Part shown: piece after piece, positions 30,172 to 41,362 of the stretch
Numbering within the stretch: the first letter of the stretch is position 1
Layout of the letters: every line of letters begins with the position of its first letter
Assembly: GCF_020283565.1 (NCBI RefSeq)
Contig: NC_060063.1
Location: 45,344,856-45,408,855, forward strand
Reading direction: 5' to 3'
DNA from: Trifolium pratense
Lineage: Eukaryota > Streptophyta > Magnoliopsida > Fabales > Fabaceae
DNA: 64,000 nucleotides
Notes under the pieces: generated by a model
Seen by the model: only the letters and a program-made list of their open reading frames with translations
Told to the model about the DNA's origin: nothing
Databases searched by the model: none
Made by a program: the position numbers and the translations under genes

Positions 30172-32458
30172 CTAACCCAATATTCAATTTATCTTAATAA
30201 AAGAATGTTTGTTCAAAAACTACGCAACGGATAAAAAGTTTTAAAACTCGAAGTCAAAATGAATTATGAAATATTGGCTCAAGGTGTTACATTCTTCATT
30301 AAAAAAAACAATACTAATAAAATTGAGTAGTAAATATCACTTGTGCAAAATTCCTTTTATACAATATACACATTTAATTTAAATAAAACAACAACAAATA
30401 AAAACTCGAGTTTGTTGTCACGGGGAAGGGTTTAATTTAAATATTCACATTATTTAAATATACAAATAATGTGTATATTTAAACTAGAGCTCTATGAACC
30501 CTTCCCCGTGTCACAATCAGAGCAGAGCTTTCACCATCAACTCGAACACCAACAAACATACAACCTGAGAACCTGAACCCCCAACGGTTCAGCACAAACA
30601 CAAAACAGAGGTTAGATAACATAATTATTAAAAGTGACTGAATATAACGCATATCAGACACTGAATAAAATAAATACAATTGAGTAAATTCAACTCAGGT
30701 ATAGATCTACTCAGACATATATCGGACATATATCAAATATATTCAGACATGTGTCAGACATGCTCAGACATGTATTAGACATATTCATTTATCAATTACT
30801 CGTCACATTTGAGAAGTATAAACTCTCAAACAAAGAAATGAAATACACAATGTCAAGTAACATTTAACATTTAAGAATGTCACGTAATTCCTAATGCATT
30901 CTAATGTCACATAGATATGATGTCACCTAGACATATCTATATGCATGTGGTACCAATTCATCATAATCTTGGATAACTTAGCTCAAGTGTTTTAGATCAT
31001 CGTCTCTAAAACATTCTAGATCATCGTCTCTAGAATAACAGTAAACTAGATCATCGTCTCTAGGATACTCATCAATAGACACAACTTATGAATGCATGAA
31101 ATGTGCATATACCAAATATATGGTTTTATCTCAACTATAACATCAACACAATAAGGATAATACAATCCAAATATTCCAAATCATCGTCTTTAGAATATCT
31201 TCACTCATGATAAATCATCATTTATCATCATCAATAAATCAACACGATAATTCAACATCATAAATCAATAATATTATGATTCATCGTCAATACATCATAA
31301 CATAATCACACTAATCTTCAATAAGATTTATTCATCAATAATTTATCAACATAATCACCATAATAAATCATCAATAATCAACATCATGATTACCATAATC
31401 TATCAACAACCTAATCATCATCATTAATCAACAACATATTCATTTACAAGTCGCTAAAGTCGCATATCATCAAGGGCTCGCCAATTCCAATTAACTAAGC
31501 ATACGAAAGTTAATTTAAACTAAAGTAATGCCAAAATATAAGCAAACACCAAAGCATCATATCAGGAAAAAAAAAACTCCAGAATCAGAATCTACACGAA
31601 AAATTAAGCAAAATAGGTTCCGGGTGCTTAAGTCAACAAAAAGTCAAACTGTCAAACAAAAGTAGTGTCGGTCAACTTCTGTTCTGCAGAAATTGCAGAA
31701 AACGTGATTTTGCTCGGGCTTACTCAAATAATCACTTAAAAGTCCCGAAATCACTTAATAAAGCTTAGAAAATTGATATCCAACTAATATCAAACTTATA
31801 GCTTATTAAAAACAACTTAAACCATCAAAAACAACTTATTTAATCATGGATTTTCATCATTTTGCATAAACTCATAATAATCATCAAAAACAACAATCAA
31901 CACATAAAAGATACAATTTTCATCATGATAATTCATCAATCAAACATAAACAAGCATACAATTCATGTATCAATACATAAAACTTTCAAATAAACACATT
32001 CCCAATTCAACCCTCCAAAAAACCCATATGAGATGGTGAGAGTTTGGGCGAGAGAAAAGAATTTTCTCCCCTCTCATGAATCCATCTCAATAATTATGTA
32101 CTATCCTTTTATCTTAGATTTCTTGAAATCTTTGTTCTTCTCTTGATTTTGTTCTATGGACCTTCCTTTCTCTTCTTTTCTTTTTCACTGAGAACTCTTC
32201 TTCCTTTCTTGTTTATGAAGAAAATGAATTTTCTTTCTATATTTTTCTTTTTAAACCTAGGTCAAACTAATTGTTTTCTACACCTCCACTTTACTCATAT
32301 TCCCCAACCTTTTAGACTCAATTATATAGTATAGCTCAATAACGCATTTCTAATTAATAATTATTCAAATTACTAACTTACGAAAATTACGCGCCACATA
32401 ATTAAATAAACACAAATAAATTAATAAATAACCTATTAATAAAAATCGGGATGTTACA
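30172..32458 (+). mobile_element. Solo LTR, 2.29 kb, with 5-bp target-site duplication
   Basis: Begins TGTAACCACCCTAACCC and ends AAAATCGGGATGTTACA, the TG...CA form with short inverted TGTAAC/GTTACA ends. Direct flanks AAGAG are perfect at 30167-30171 and 32459-32463. There is no internal retroelement coding sequence and no second LTR, so it is a solo LTR left by recombination. The interior includes an inverted repeat (30419-30510) and many repeats of ATCATCGTCTCTAGAA and ATCAATAATCAACAT types. A gypsy origin is inferred from the end sequences. Confidence 0.85.
30419..30510. repeat. Inverted repeat inside the solo LTR
   Basis: CACGGGGAAGGGTT at 30419-30432 pairs with AACCCTTCCCCGTG at 30497-30510 (14 bp), around an AT-rich loop. 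It could form a hairpin in LTR transcripts. Its role is unknown. Confidence 0.7.
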
Positions 32459-32463
32459 AAGAG

Positions 32464-32742
32464 CACCGAATAGAATACATTCTTGGAACTAGCGTGGACA
32501 ATGTCTTTTGGGATATACAAGGCCGTGAATTTCCTTTGGTAGTACAAAGGGATATGCAAATTACTCCCTCTATCCTTAATTATAAGCAAAAATTTGTTTT
32601 TTAGATTCATTGAATAATTAATGTATCACAACTTCATATCTCTTGTATAACTTATGTTCTCACAATCAATAAACAATCATTCTTTTCTCTCTCCTCCTTC
32701 ATCTCTCTCAAATCACTTCAATTCACAAAGTGTGTGTACGCC
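32464..32742. other. Short spacer with a truncated Stowaway-like end
   Basis: Between the solo LTR and the gypsy 5' LTR. CTCCCTCTATCCTTAATTAT at 32564 is a Stowaway-type terminus without a matching partner, so that MITE is truncated. The first 100 bp is less AT-rich and can be read as a short open frame on either strand, but no family was recognised. Confidence 0.45.
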
Positions 32743-33592
32743 TGTTATCCCATATTTTAGCTCAAGGTAAAATATGTTATAATCTTCAGTTCCTAAGACA
32801 TTTATTACTACAAAAACCTGTTAAATGGCTTTAAATAGCCTTAGTCTTTAATGTCTTCAAGAACAAGAGAGATTATCTCTCTTATCATATCGTTTAAATG
32901 AAGGTTAAGGGTAATGTCTTTAAGAACAAGAGAGTTCTAATGGAAAAAACTTCATATTTCAAGATTGAAGAATGTTTCGATAGAAGCCAATGAATCGAAG
33001 TAATCAGGAATTGTGAACTTAGAGTATTTTTCATTATCTAAGTGTGGTTCGACTTCGACGGTTACAACGGTTCAAGGCCTTGGTTCATTTCAAATGCAAA
33101 GGGACGCGTGGCTAAAGTTTAGTAGTTTAACGTTAGAATAGACGTTACTTAGTTTTCTATAAATAGAAGTATGTATAGTCGAAATAATGGTCACAATTCA
33201 TTTACACAAACTCTCAAACACTCAAAGTATCCATGTTAAAGCGAGAAACGAGTTACTCGAGAAAGATGTATGAATTAGTGAACCTTTATACTTTCTTTGT
33301 AATTTTTACATTCTAAATGCAAATTTACTTTCCATAAGTCTTTATTTTCTAAAGCATTTACAAATTCCGCATTTTATTGGTTCCCTCGTTCGAGTGAACT
33401 TACTTTGTTCGTATTTAACATATGTTTCAGAAATCAAACATATTGTTCTGCTGCAAAACAAGGATGTCTTTAAAGATAAACTTCCAAACTTTTATTAATA
33501 AAATGCATGAACAATTGTCCCAGGATTTACTAGTTGATCCTTCAAGTAATTAATTCAAACTAGCGGTTGTTTACCAAAAATCAGTGTAAACA
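32743..33592 (+). repeat. 5' LTR of the gypsy element
   Basis: About 850 bp from TGTTATCCCATATTTTAGC to CAGTGTAAACA, followed two bases later by the primer-binding-like sequence. It carries a TATA box at 33158. The left border is inferred from the TG start only, because the partner LTR is outside the window. Confidence 0.65.
33158..33165 (+). promoter_or_regulatory. TATA box in the gypsy LTR
   Basis: TATAAATA inside TTTTCTATAAATAGAAG. It is well placed within the LTR to drive the genomic transcript, with a predicted start about 30 bp downstream. Confidence 0.6.
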
Positions 33593-33595
33593 AAT

Positions 33596-33613
33596 TGGCA
33601 CGCCCAGTGGGAC
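33596..33613 (+). other. Primer-binding site of the gypsy element
   Basis: TGGCACGCCCAGTGGGAC starts 3 bp after the 5' LTR. Its position and TGG start fit a tRNA primer-binding site. The matching tRNA was not determined. Confidence 0.65.
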
Positions 33614-33717
33614 GGTTTGTTTTGTGCAATTTACATTTTTGAAAGAAGTTTATTTTCTAAAAATCCTTTTACAAATACTAAGACAGTTAGTATTTATAGT
33701 TTGTGCTTTGATTTTGT

Positions 33718-36700
33718 ATGCATTTGAGAAGTGGTAAATCTTTACCAAATTTAACTAGTGTTAAATCTAGATCAAAAATGGTTAGACCACCAAATAATAA
33801 TCAAAACAATAACAACAATGTCCCAAATCCTGAAGGACAGCCAACACAAGCATCAATTAGTAACGCCACTGTCATGGCTCAAGGCTCTGGAACATCTGCT
33901 TCGAGCGTTCCTGCAGTCAGTTTTGGGAATATAGGGGTAACAATGCCCTCAACGAGTTCGACTATATCTGGGTCGATATCTTCGTTAGTATCACATGGTA
34001 TAGGGGGCAGTCAGCCTGGTGCTGAAGATGTAAGGAGCCCCATTCGATCATTTCTGTTGAACCAATCAGGACTAGGAATGCCAGAATCTTTAATGGCAGG
34101 CTTACATAATTCTAATCAAAATCCTGAAAGGAGTACCATGCCTTCCCCAGCAGCCTCTGTTGTGGGAAATAGGACCAGAGACATTGCCTTACAAAATTTA
34201 ACCAATGTAACTATGATGTCCTTTCGACAACAAATGGACGAGAGTAATCATGAAATGGTTAATACTCTGACTTCGCAATTGGGAACTATTTTGAATCCCT
34301 TGATTAACAATACAAATAACAATTATCAGTTGTTAGCCCATCAGATGGGGCGAATTGCAGATTTCTTTGGTACTCCTGCAATGCCTAACCAAAACCTTCA
34401 GCCCATTCGAAACCAAACACAGGTTCAGAACCAAGGGTTTCATGTGAACAATGAAGTTCCAAACAATCAAGTGCCACAAGTGGTACAAGAGGAACCACCG
34501 GCTCCAGTAGTGAACCACGTGCCAGAGCCTGAAGTAATTTTGGTTAACAGAAATCAGAATGCTGACGAAGTAGTTAGAAATGTGCAAAGAAATAATTTTG
34601 CGCAACAAGATAACTTGGCAAATTTAGTCGAAACTATCTTAACTCAAAATGGTTTCAATGTTGGCCTACATAGGCCTAACTTTATTTCCCCATTATCTGA
34701 GTATGTACTACAAACTGAATTGCCAAGGGGATGGAAAATCCCCAAATTCACAAAGTTTGCCGGGGACACAACTGAGTCAACCGTGGAACATGTGGCAAGA
34801 TTTTTTGCTGAAGCAGGAAATTTGGCAGATAACGAGAATTTAAGGTTGAAATATTTCCCAAATTCCCTTACAAAAAATGCTTTCACTTGGTTCACAACTC
34901 TTCCCCCTCGTTCGATTCAGCATTGGACTCAATTGGAAAGGGCTTTCCATGAACAGTTTTATATGGGCCAATCTAAGATTAGTTTGAAGGAATTGGCCAG
35001 TGTGAGGAGAAAGACACCAGAGTCCATAGATGATTATTTGAATCGATTTAGGCTACTCAAGGCCAGATGTTTTACTCAAGTGCCTGAACATGAGTTAGTC
35101 GAAATGGCTGCTGGAGGCCTAGATTATTCAATTCGAAAGAAATTAGATACACAACATCTAAGAGACATGGCACAATTAGCAGATAGGGTAAGACAGGTCG
35201 AACGCCTTAAGGCTGAAAAGGCTAGATCATCAAAGTTTCAAAAGAGGGAAAAGATTGCTTATGTCGAAACTATGGATGATGATGATGAGGAATATGTAAT
35301 AAACTATGGAGACATAGAGGATAATGAAATTAATGTGGCCGAACTAAAACCTGACCCTCCTTATGTCTGTAAATTACTAAAACCTTCGAATGGAAAAAAT
35401 CCTGTCGAACCTAAGAATGATAAATTTGTTGCTAAAACTTATTCATTTGACATAACTAAATGTGATGAAATATTTGATTTATTGGTTACTGATGGCCAAA
35501 TTGTTGTTCCAAAGGGATTGAAAGTGCCTCCCCTTGAACAACAAAAGAAAAGAGGTTTTTGCAAATTTCATAATTTTTTGGGTCATAAAACCTCACAATG
35601 TGTTCTTTTCAGGGATCTGGTTCAAAAGGCTTTGAAAGATGGAAGGTTAAAGTTTGGAGAGAAATCCAGACAACAGATGAAAATTGACGAAGATCCACTA
35701 CAAATATCAGATGCGTCCTATGTGGAACCGGACGAATGCTTGATGATCGATGCCATGGACTTATCAGGAGGCGCTCAATTGGTTTCTATTCCAGAGAATG
35801 AATACTACGAGAAGATGAAAGTAGTATATCCTGAGGCTGAAGAGGAACTGATTGACTTTCTGCAAAGGTGTAAGCTTAACAAGTCTGAAGTTATGCTTTG
35901 CCCAAGGTGCAGTGCTGTATTCGACAAGAAGGCTACTGAGGGTCTTAACAAGTTTATACCATTCAGAAGAAACAACGAGAATTGGTCAAAGTCAAGGCCA
36001 ATGAAAAGACAGAACATGGCGCATGCCAAACCAATACATCAAAGGTTGGGCAACCCAAATACTTTTGTGCCGTCCAACAACTCACCAATGAACAAATGGG
36101 TTCATGGTCATGCACCAAACCCTGTCAGAAATTCTGTTGACAAGGGAAGTTCAAGTAAGAATCATTCGAGTCATTCTGTTGATTCGAAGAAGTATGCTTA
36201 CAGAAACAATTACATGGGAAAGAATCCCATGACCCGCACACAATGGCGTAGACATCAGCGCCAGCAAAGACTCTCCCTTCAAGAGGCTCAAAAGACTGAA
36301 GACAACAAAGGAAAACAGGTTGTCGAAGTGACCAGAAGGCCTCTGAAAGAAAGATTGTCTCAACCATTGGCTGATCAAAATGTTGATGACAAGATCGAAG
36401 AGGAAAACTTGGAGGATGAGGATCTCCTTGATTCAGATCCTGAGTTTGATGTGCTGGTGAACGTAGTTTCGATCCTCCCTGCTGAATATGACGTGTGGTC
36501 AGAAGTGACCGAAGGGGAGGATGAGTTTGATGAGTCTGAATTGGCTTTGCACAAGCCAATGTGTTATTATGTGATGAATAATGGCTGTTTAGAGGAACAG
36601 ATGGCCAATTTTGAGAGGCCAACTGAGGGAATGAAGAATCATTTGAAACCCCTCTTCATCCAGGCCAAAGTAAACAATGTGGGGGTCAACAAAGTGTTGA

Positions 36701-37272
36701 TTGATGGAGGAGCAGCAGTAAACCTGATGCCAGAATTCATGATTACCAAGATTGGTAAATTTTCTACTGACTTGCACCCTCACAACATCGTTCTTTCGAA
36801 TTACGAAGGTGAGACTGGTTTCTCACTGGGGGCAATTCAAGTCGATGTGGCGGTTGGCAGCACTGTTAGGCTAACTTTGTTTTTGGTTGTAGCATCGAAG
36901 GCCAATTATAATCTGCTTCTAGGAAGGGAGTGGATACATGGTGTTGGAGCAGTGCCTTCGACTCTCCATCAGAGGGTAAGTATTTGGAGAGATGATGGTG
37001 TGGTAGAAAATATCGAAGCCGATCAAAGTTATTTTAGGGCTGAGACACACCACATAACTAAGCATTCATTTGATAAGAAGTTGGCGAACATATCGCCATG
37101 CACTGAACAGGGATATGCCTATGCCCCTGCTGATAATGTCTACCATTCTGTCAAATTGGATCCAACTCATGGATTCATTTGGGAGAGAGAGGAGATAGAT
37201 GATGGTCCACATGTGGATGAAGGCAAAATCCGCCCAACTGGGTGGGACCTTGAAGAATACTATAATGACTAA
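33718..37272 (+). CDS. Gypsy gag-protease polyprotein
   Basis: 1184 residues starting MHLRSGKSLPNLTS, a start common in Tat/Athila-type gag. The N-terminal 300 residues are Asn/Gln-rich. The gag core lies at about 375-470 (FTWFTTLPPRSIQHWTQLER). A Cys/His segment (FCKFHNFLGHKTSQC) sits at about 615-630. The aspartic protease is centred on LIDGGAAVNLMP (Asp 996), with LLLGREWIHGVGAVPS following. DGGA instead of DSGA/DTGA is usual in this lineage. The frame ends in EEYYND, overlapping the pol frame by 74 nt. It supplies capsid and processing activity. Confidence 0.87.
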   Translation: MHLRSGKSLPNLTSVKSRSKMVRPPNNNQNNNNNVPNPEGQPTQASISNATVMAQGSGTSASSVPAVSFGNIGVTMPSTSSTISGSISSLVSHGIGGSQPGAEDVRSPIRSFLLNQSGLGMPESLMAGLHNSNQNPERSTMPSPAASVVGNRTRDIALQNLTNVTMMSFRQQMDESNHEMVNTLTSQLGTILNPLINNTNNNYQLLAHQMGRIADFFGTPAMPNQNLQPIRNQTQVQNQGFHVNNEVPNNQVPQVVQEEPPAPVVNHVPEPEVILVNRNQNADEVVRNVQRNNFAQQDNLANLVETILTQNGFNVGLHRPNFISPLSEYVLQTELPRGWKIPKFTKFAGDTTESTVEHVARFFAEAGNLADNENLRLKYFPNSLTKNAFTWFTTLPPRSIQHWTQLERAFHEQFYMGQSKISLKELASVRRKTPESIDDYLNRFRLLKARCFTQVPEHELVEMAAGGLDYSIRKKLDTQHLRDMAQLADRVRQVERLKAEKARSSKFQKREKIAYVETMDDDDEEYVINYGDIEDNEINVAELKPDPPYVCKLLKPSNGKNPVEPKNDKFVAKTYSFDITKCDEIFDLLVTDGQIVVPKGLKVPPLEQQKKRGFCKFHNFLGHKTSQCVLFRDLVQKALKDGRLKFGEKSRQQMKIDEDPLQISDASYVEPDECLMIDAMDLSGGAQLVSIPENEYYEKMKVVYPEAEEELIDFLQRCKLNKSEVMLCPRCSAVFDKKATEGLNKFIPFRRNNENWSKSRPMKRQNMAHAKPIHQRLGNPNTFVPSNNSPMNKWVHGHAPNPVRNSVDKGSSSKNHSSHSVDSKKYAYRNNYMGKNPMTRTQWRRHQRQQRLSLQEAQKTEDNKGKQVVEVTRRPLKERLSQPLADQNVDDKIEEENLEDEDLLDSDPEFDVLVNVVSILPAEYDVWSEVTEGEDEFDESELALHKPMCYYVMNNGCLEEQMANFERPTEGMKNHLKPLFIQAKVNNVGVNKVLIDGGAAVNLMPEFMITKIGKFSTDLHPHNIVLSNYEGETGFSLGAIQVDVAVGSTVRLTLFLVVASKANYNLLLGREWIHGVGAVPSTLHQRVSIWRDDGVVENIEADQSYFRAETHHITKHSFDKKLANISPCTEQGYAYAPADNVYHSVKLDPTHGFIWEREEIDDGPHVDEGKIRPTGWDLEEYYND

Positions 37273-40135
37273 GCTCAATGCTTGGGCCAAGATTTCGGCT
37301 TACATGGCCGAAAACAGAATAAACATGGCTTTAGAAGCCACAATGCTGCAAGAAAATATGGCTGTCGAAGCCAATAACTGTGAAAATGGCAAATTATTGC
37401 CAATGACTCAAAAATTGGACTGCATCTATGATGAAGAACCATTAGGATTTGAAAAGGATCCTTCCAGCTCCAGTCAAAAGATGCAGGCCCAAGACCCTTT
37501 GGAGGAAATAGATATTGGAGATGGCTCGATCAAAAGGCCAACGTACATAAGTGCTAATATCCCAAAGGAATTGCGTGATAAACTGGTTGAACTCCTCAAA
37601 GAGTTCAAAGATTGTTTTGCTTGGGATTATGATGAAATGCCAGGTTTAAACAGAGATTTGGTCGAACACAGATTACCCATTCGACTAGACAAGAAACCAG
37701 TTAAACAATCACCAAGAAGATTTGCACCAGAAATCCTATCTAAGATCAAGGAGGAAATCGAAAGGCTGCTGAGAAGCAAGTTCATCCGGACTGCCAGGTA
37801 CGTCGAATGGTTAGCAAATATAGTTCCTGTCATTAAGAAAAATGGTTCTCTTAGAATATGTATAGATTTTAGGGACTTAAATAATGCTACCCCTAAAGAT
37901 GAATATTTGATGCCTGTAGCAGAAATGCTAATAGATTCAGCAGCAGGGTTCGAATATCTTAGCATGTTAGATGGGTATTCTGGTTATAACCAAATTTTTA
38001 TCGCTGAGGAAGATGTGGCAAAAACAGCTTTTCGATGCCCAGGGGCCTTGGGCACCTATGAATGGGTCGTAATGCCGTTTGGCTTGAAAAATGCTGGAGC
38101 CACATACCAAAGAGCAATGAACTCAATTTTCCATGATTTTATAGATACTTTTATGCAAGTATATATTGATGATATTATTGTTAAGTCATCATCACAAAAT
38201 GATCATTTGGTTTGTTTAAAAAAGTCATTCGAAAGAATGAGGAAATATGGATTGAAAATGAATCCATTGAAATGTGTTTTTTGTGTACATGCAGGAGACT
38301 TCCTTGGATTTGTGGTGCATAAAAAAGGCATTGAGATAAACCAAAATAAGACAAAAGCTATTTTGGAGACTAACCCTCCAACAAACAAAAAGCAACTTCA
38401 ATCCTTGTTGGGAAAAATCAACTTTCTGAGAAGATTCATTTCAAATCTAAGTGGTAAGGCTCAAGCTTTTTCACCATTGCTTCGACTCAAGAAAGAAGAT
38501 GTTTTTACTTGGGGGCAGGATCAGCAAGAAGCATTTGATGAAATCAAAAAATACTTGTCTAATCCTCCAACTCTGATGCCACCAATTAGAAATAAGTTTA
38601 TGAAGTTGTATATTTCAGCATCTGATACCACATTAGGTAGTATGTTAGCCCAAGAGGACGAAAATGGCGAAGAAAAGGCCATTTATTATCTAAGTAGAGT
38701 CCTTAATGATGTTGAAACTAGATATAGTAGTATTGAAAAGCTTTGTCTTTGTTTGTACTTTTCTTGTATGAAATTGAAGCATTATATAAAGCCTGTCGAT
38801 GTTTATGTTTATTCTCATTATGATGTTATTAAACATATGTTGCTAAAACCAATTTTACATAGTCGAATTGGAAGATGGGCCTTAGCTCTTTCTGAATATT
38901 CACTTTCATACAAACCTTTGAAAGCAATTAAAGGCCAAATAGTGGCTGACTTTATTGTTGATCATTCAGCAATTGAATCACCTCAAAATTACATTGCTCT
39001 AGAACCATGGACGTTGTATTTTGATGGGTCTAGACATCAACATGGTACTGGAATAGGTATTTTGATAATTTCCCCACAAAAAATTCCTACTAAGTTCAAA
39101 TACAGGATTAATGGTATTTGTTCGAACAATGAAGCTGAATATGAGGCTTTGATAGCAGGATTAGAAATATTATTGAGCCTGGGGGCAAAAGACATTAAAA
39201 TAAAAGGTGATTCAGAATTAGTTTTGAAACAATTAACAAAAGATTACAAATGTATTAAAGAGCATTTGATTCGCTATTTTGTTATCGCGAATGCGTTACT
39301 AAAACGTTTCGATTCGATTGACATAGAACATGTTCCTCGAATAGAAAACCACGAAGCAAATGACTTAGCACAGATTGCTTCAGGATACAAAGTGTCCAAA
39401 GAAAAGTTGGAACAATTAATAGAAATCAAAGAAAAATTGATTTCTAATGAGCCAATGCAATTGGAATTGTCAATGCCAAAACTTGAGGGGGCAGAGATGT
39501 CACCAAATGACATAAATAATTCTGATAAAGAAATGAATTATGATGAATTCCAAATTTTTGTCATTGACAATTTAGTAGATGGTGATTGGAGAAAACCAAT
39601 TGTAGAATATTTGGAGAATCCAATCGGGAGTGCTCCTCGAAAGATCAAATATAGGGCGTCAAATTATGTGATCATTGGTAATGAATTGTTTAAAAAGACC
39701 CTCGAAGGAGTACTGTTGAAATGCCTTAGTGAGAATGAGGCCTACATAGCAATATCTGATGTTCATAGTGGGGCCTGTGGTTCTCACCAATCAGGTCATA
39801 AGATGAAATGGCTTTTAGTTCGACAAGGCATGTACTGGCCATCTATGTTAAAAGATTGCATAGATTTTGCTAAAGGTTGTCAAGAATGTCAAAAACATGC
39901 AGGAATCCAACATGTACCTGCAAGTGAATTACATTCGATAATAAAACCTTGGCCATTTAGAGGTTGGGCATTAGATTTAATTGGTGAAATAAAACCAGCA
40001 TCATCAAAAAATCAAAAATACATAATAGTTGGTGTTGATTATTTTACCAAATGGATCGAAGCCATACCCTTGCCCAATGTTGATCAAGAAGAAGTTATAA
40101 GTTTTATCCAAAACCACATCATTTATAGGGTTTAA
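37199..40135 (+). pseudogene. Gypsy pol: RT, RNase H, archaeal-type RNase H, integrase (truncated)
   Basis: 978 residues in the +1 frame relative to gag, with the first ATG at 37199 just after a TAG. The reverse transcriptase has SMLDGYSGYNQI, MPFGLKNAGATYQRAMN and catalytic YIDD (322-325). RNase H follows, with a second archaeal-type RNase H (LYFDGSR at about 606, NNEAEYEALIAGLE, GDSELVLKQL). Integrase has the HHCC zinc region (HSGACGSHQSGHK ... CQECQKHAG) and the first catalytic Asp in ALDLIGE (about 925). The frame stops at HIIYRV, where the part carrying the second Asp is deleted. Confidence 0.85.
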
Positions 40136-40139
40136 ACTT

Positions 40140-40772
40140 TTGACTTCGACACCTTATTATGCGCAAGCAAATGGTCAAGTAGAAGCTGCCAATAAAATTA
40201 TTATTGGATTAATCAGAAAGCATATTGCTCAAAAGCCAAGAAATTGGAACAAGACTTTAAATCAAGTCTTATGGGCATGTAGAAATTCCCCTAAAGAATC
40301 AACAAACTCTACTCCATTTCGATTAACATATGGTCATGATGCCGTGTTACCAGTGGAAATTTATTTGCAATCTATCAGAATTCAAAGGCAAATGGAGATA
40401 CCAATTGATCACTATTGGAGTATGATGTTTGATGAATTGGTTGATTTAGACGAAGAAAGGCTAAGAGCGCTTGATACTTTAAGTAGACAAAAAGAAAGAG
40501 TAGCAAAAGCCTACAATAAGAAGGTTAAATCAAAAACCTTTGAAGTGGGGAATTTAGTTTGGAAAGTTATTTTGCCTATGGACAAAAAAGATAGAGTTTT
40601 AGGCAAATGGTCTCCAAATTGGGAAGGACCTTTTAAAATAATACAAGTGTTTTCGAATGGTGCATATGAAATAGAAGAATTAACTTCAGAAAAGCGAACA
40701 TTGAATATAAATGGTAAGTATTTGAAAAAATATAAACCAACGCTTTTAGAAGTTAATATTAGCACAGAATAA
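40140..40772 (+). pseudogene. Gypsy integrase C-terminal part, out of frame
   Basis: About 210 residues continuing integrase after the deletion: TSTPYYAQANGQVEAANK includes the third catalytic residue (Glu), followed by WACRNSPKESTNSTPFRLTYG and the C-terminal domain (WEGPFKIIQ). It is in a different frame from the upstream pol. The missing piece between HIIYR and FKLLTSTPYY is about 30 codons judging from family layout. Confidence 0.8.
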
Positions 40773-40911
40773 ATATTCGAAACGAAATTGAAATGGCATA
40801 AGCAAAGTAAAAGTGCCATAAAAGGCAATTGTCAAGGTTACAAACCAAATGAAATAAAACCAGATAATTGTTCGAATAGTTAAAAGGTTTAAAAGAACAT
40901 CAAAAGAAAGT

Positions 40912-41362
40912 CTAAGACAAACACTTAGACTTGAAATCAGCATAATGGTCCTTAATAAGGCCAACTTCGACAGTCTGGATCTTGATTGCATCTTCGAGAG
41001 ACTTGATCTCTTCTTTGATCACAGTGGCAGCACTAAAATGAGAAATCCCTTCTTTTGCGGCTTCTCGAATTGATTCTTGAGTAGTAGCAGCAACAGCTTC
41101 TTCAATCTTTGAGCGCTTTGCTTTCTCTTCGAGGATCTTCTTCTCTCGATCAGCAATCTCAGATCGAAGAGATTCTATTTCTGCCTCCCACTTAGAAATG
41201 TTGTTGGTGCATTCTTGAATTCCAAGACCTGGTTGCTGAACTCGTGCTTTCATTTGATCAACTTTCGATTGAGCAGCTATAGCCTTCTCGAATAATGCAT
41301 CATAAGCAGCCTGTTGACCAACGAGTTTTTGAGAGTTGCGTTTCAAACTTTGCACATGAAGG
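40912..41362 (-). pseudogene. Antisense coiled-coil ORF of the gypsy element, interrupted
   Basis: An open frame on the strand opposite to gag-pol, at the 3' side of the element, as described for Tat-group elements. About 150 residues remain (LHVQSLKRNSQKL to DHYADFKSKCLS). They are rich in Glu/Lys/Ala heptads (ADREKKILEEKAKRSKIEEA) and likely form a coiled coil. The N-terminal part has been cut off by copia B. The frame reads on into the copia LTR to an ATG at 41406, a chimeric start. Function unknown. Confidence 0.65.

Larger units (their letters stand above)
32743..41362 (+). mobile_element. Ty3/gypsy element of the Tat lineage, 3' end interrupted by copia B
   Basis: Has a 5' LTR (32743-33592), primer-binding-like site, gag-protease ORF, pol ORF with both RNase H and an archaeal-type RNase H before integrase, and an antisense ORF at the 3' side. 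The two RNase H domains and the antisense ORF are hallmarks of Tat-group elements. The 3' LTR is not seen because copia B is inserted at 41363; it should lie beyond the window. Integrase is damaged, so the copy is not autonomous. Confidence 0.85.

Noticed and set aside
30479..30679. 66-codon ORF in the solo LTR
   Set aside because: Short, contains one arm of an inverted repeat, no family recognised.
36125..36622. 165-codon minus-strand ORF in gypsy gag
   Set aside because: Opposite-strand shadow of gag; no promoter or conservation evidence in the window.
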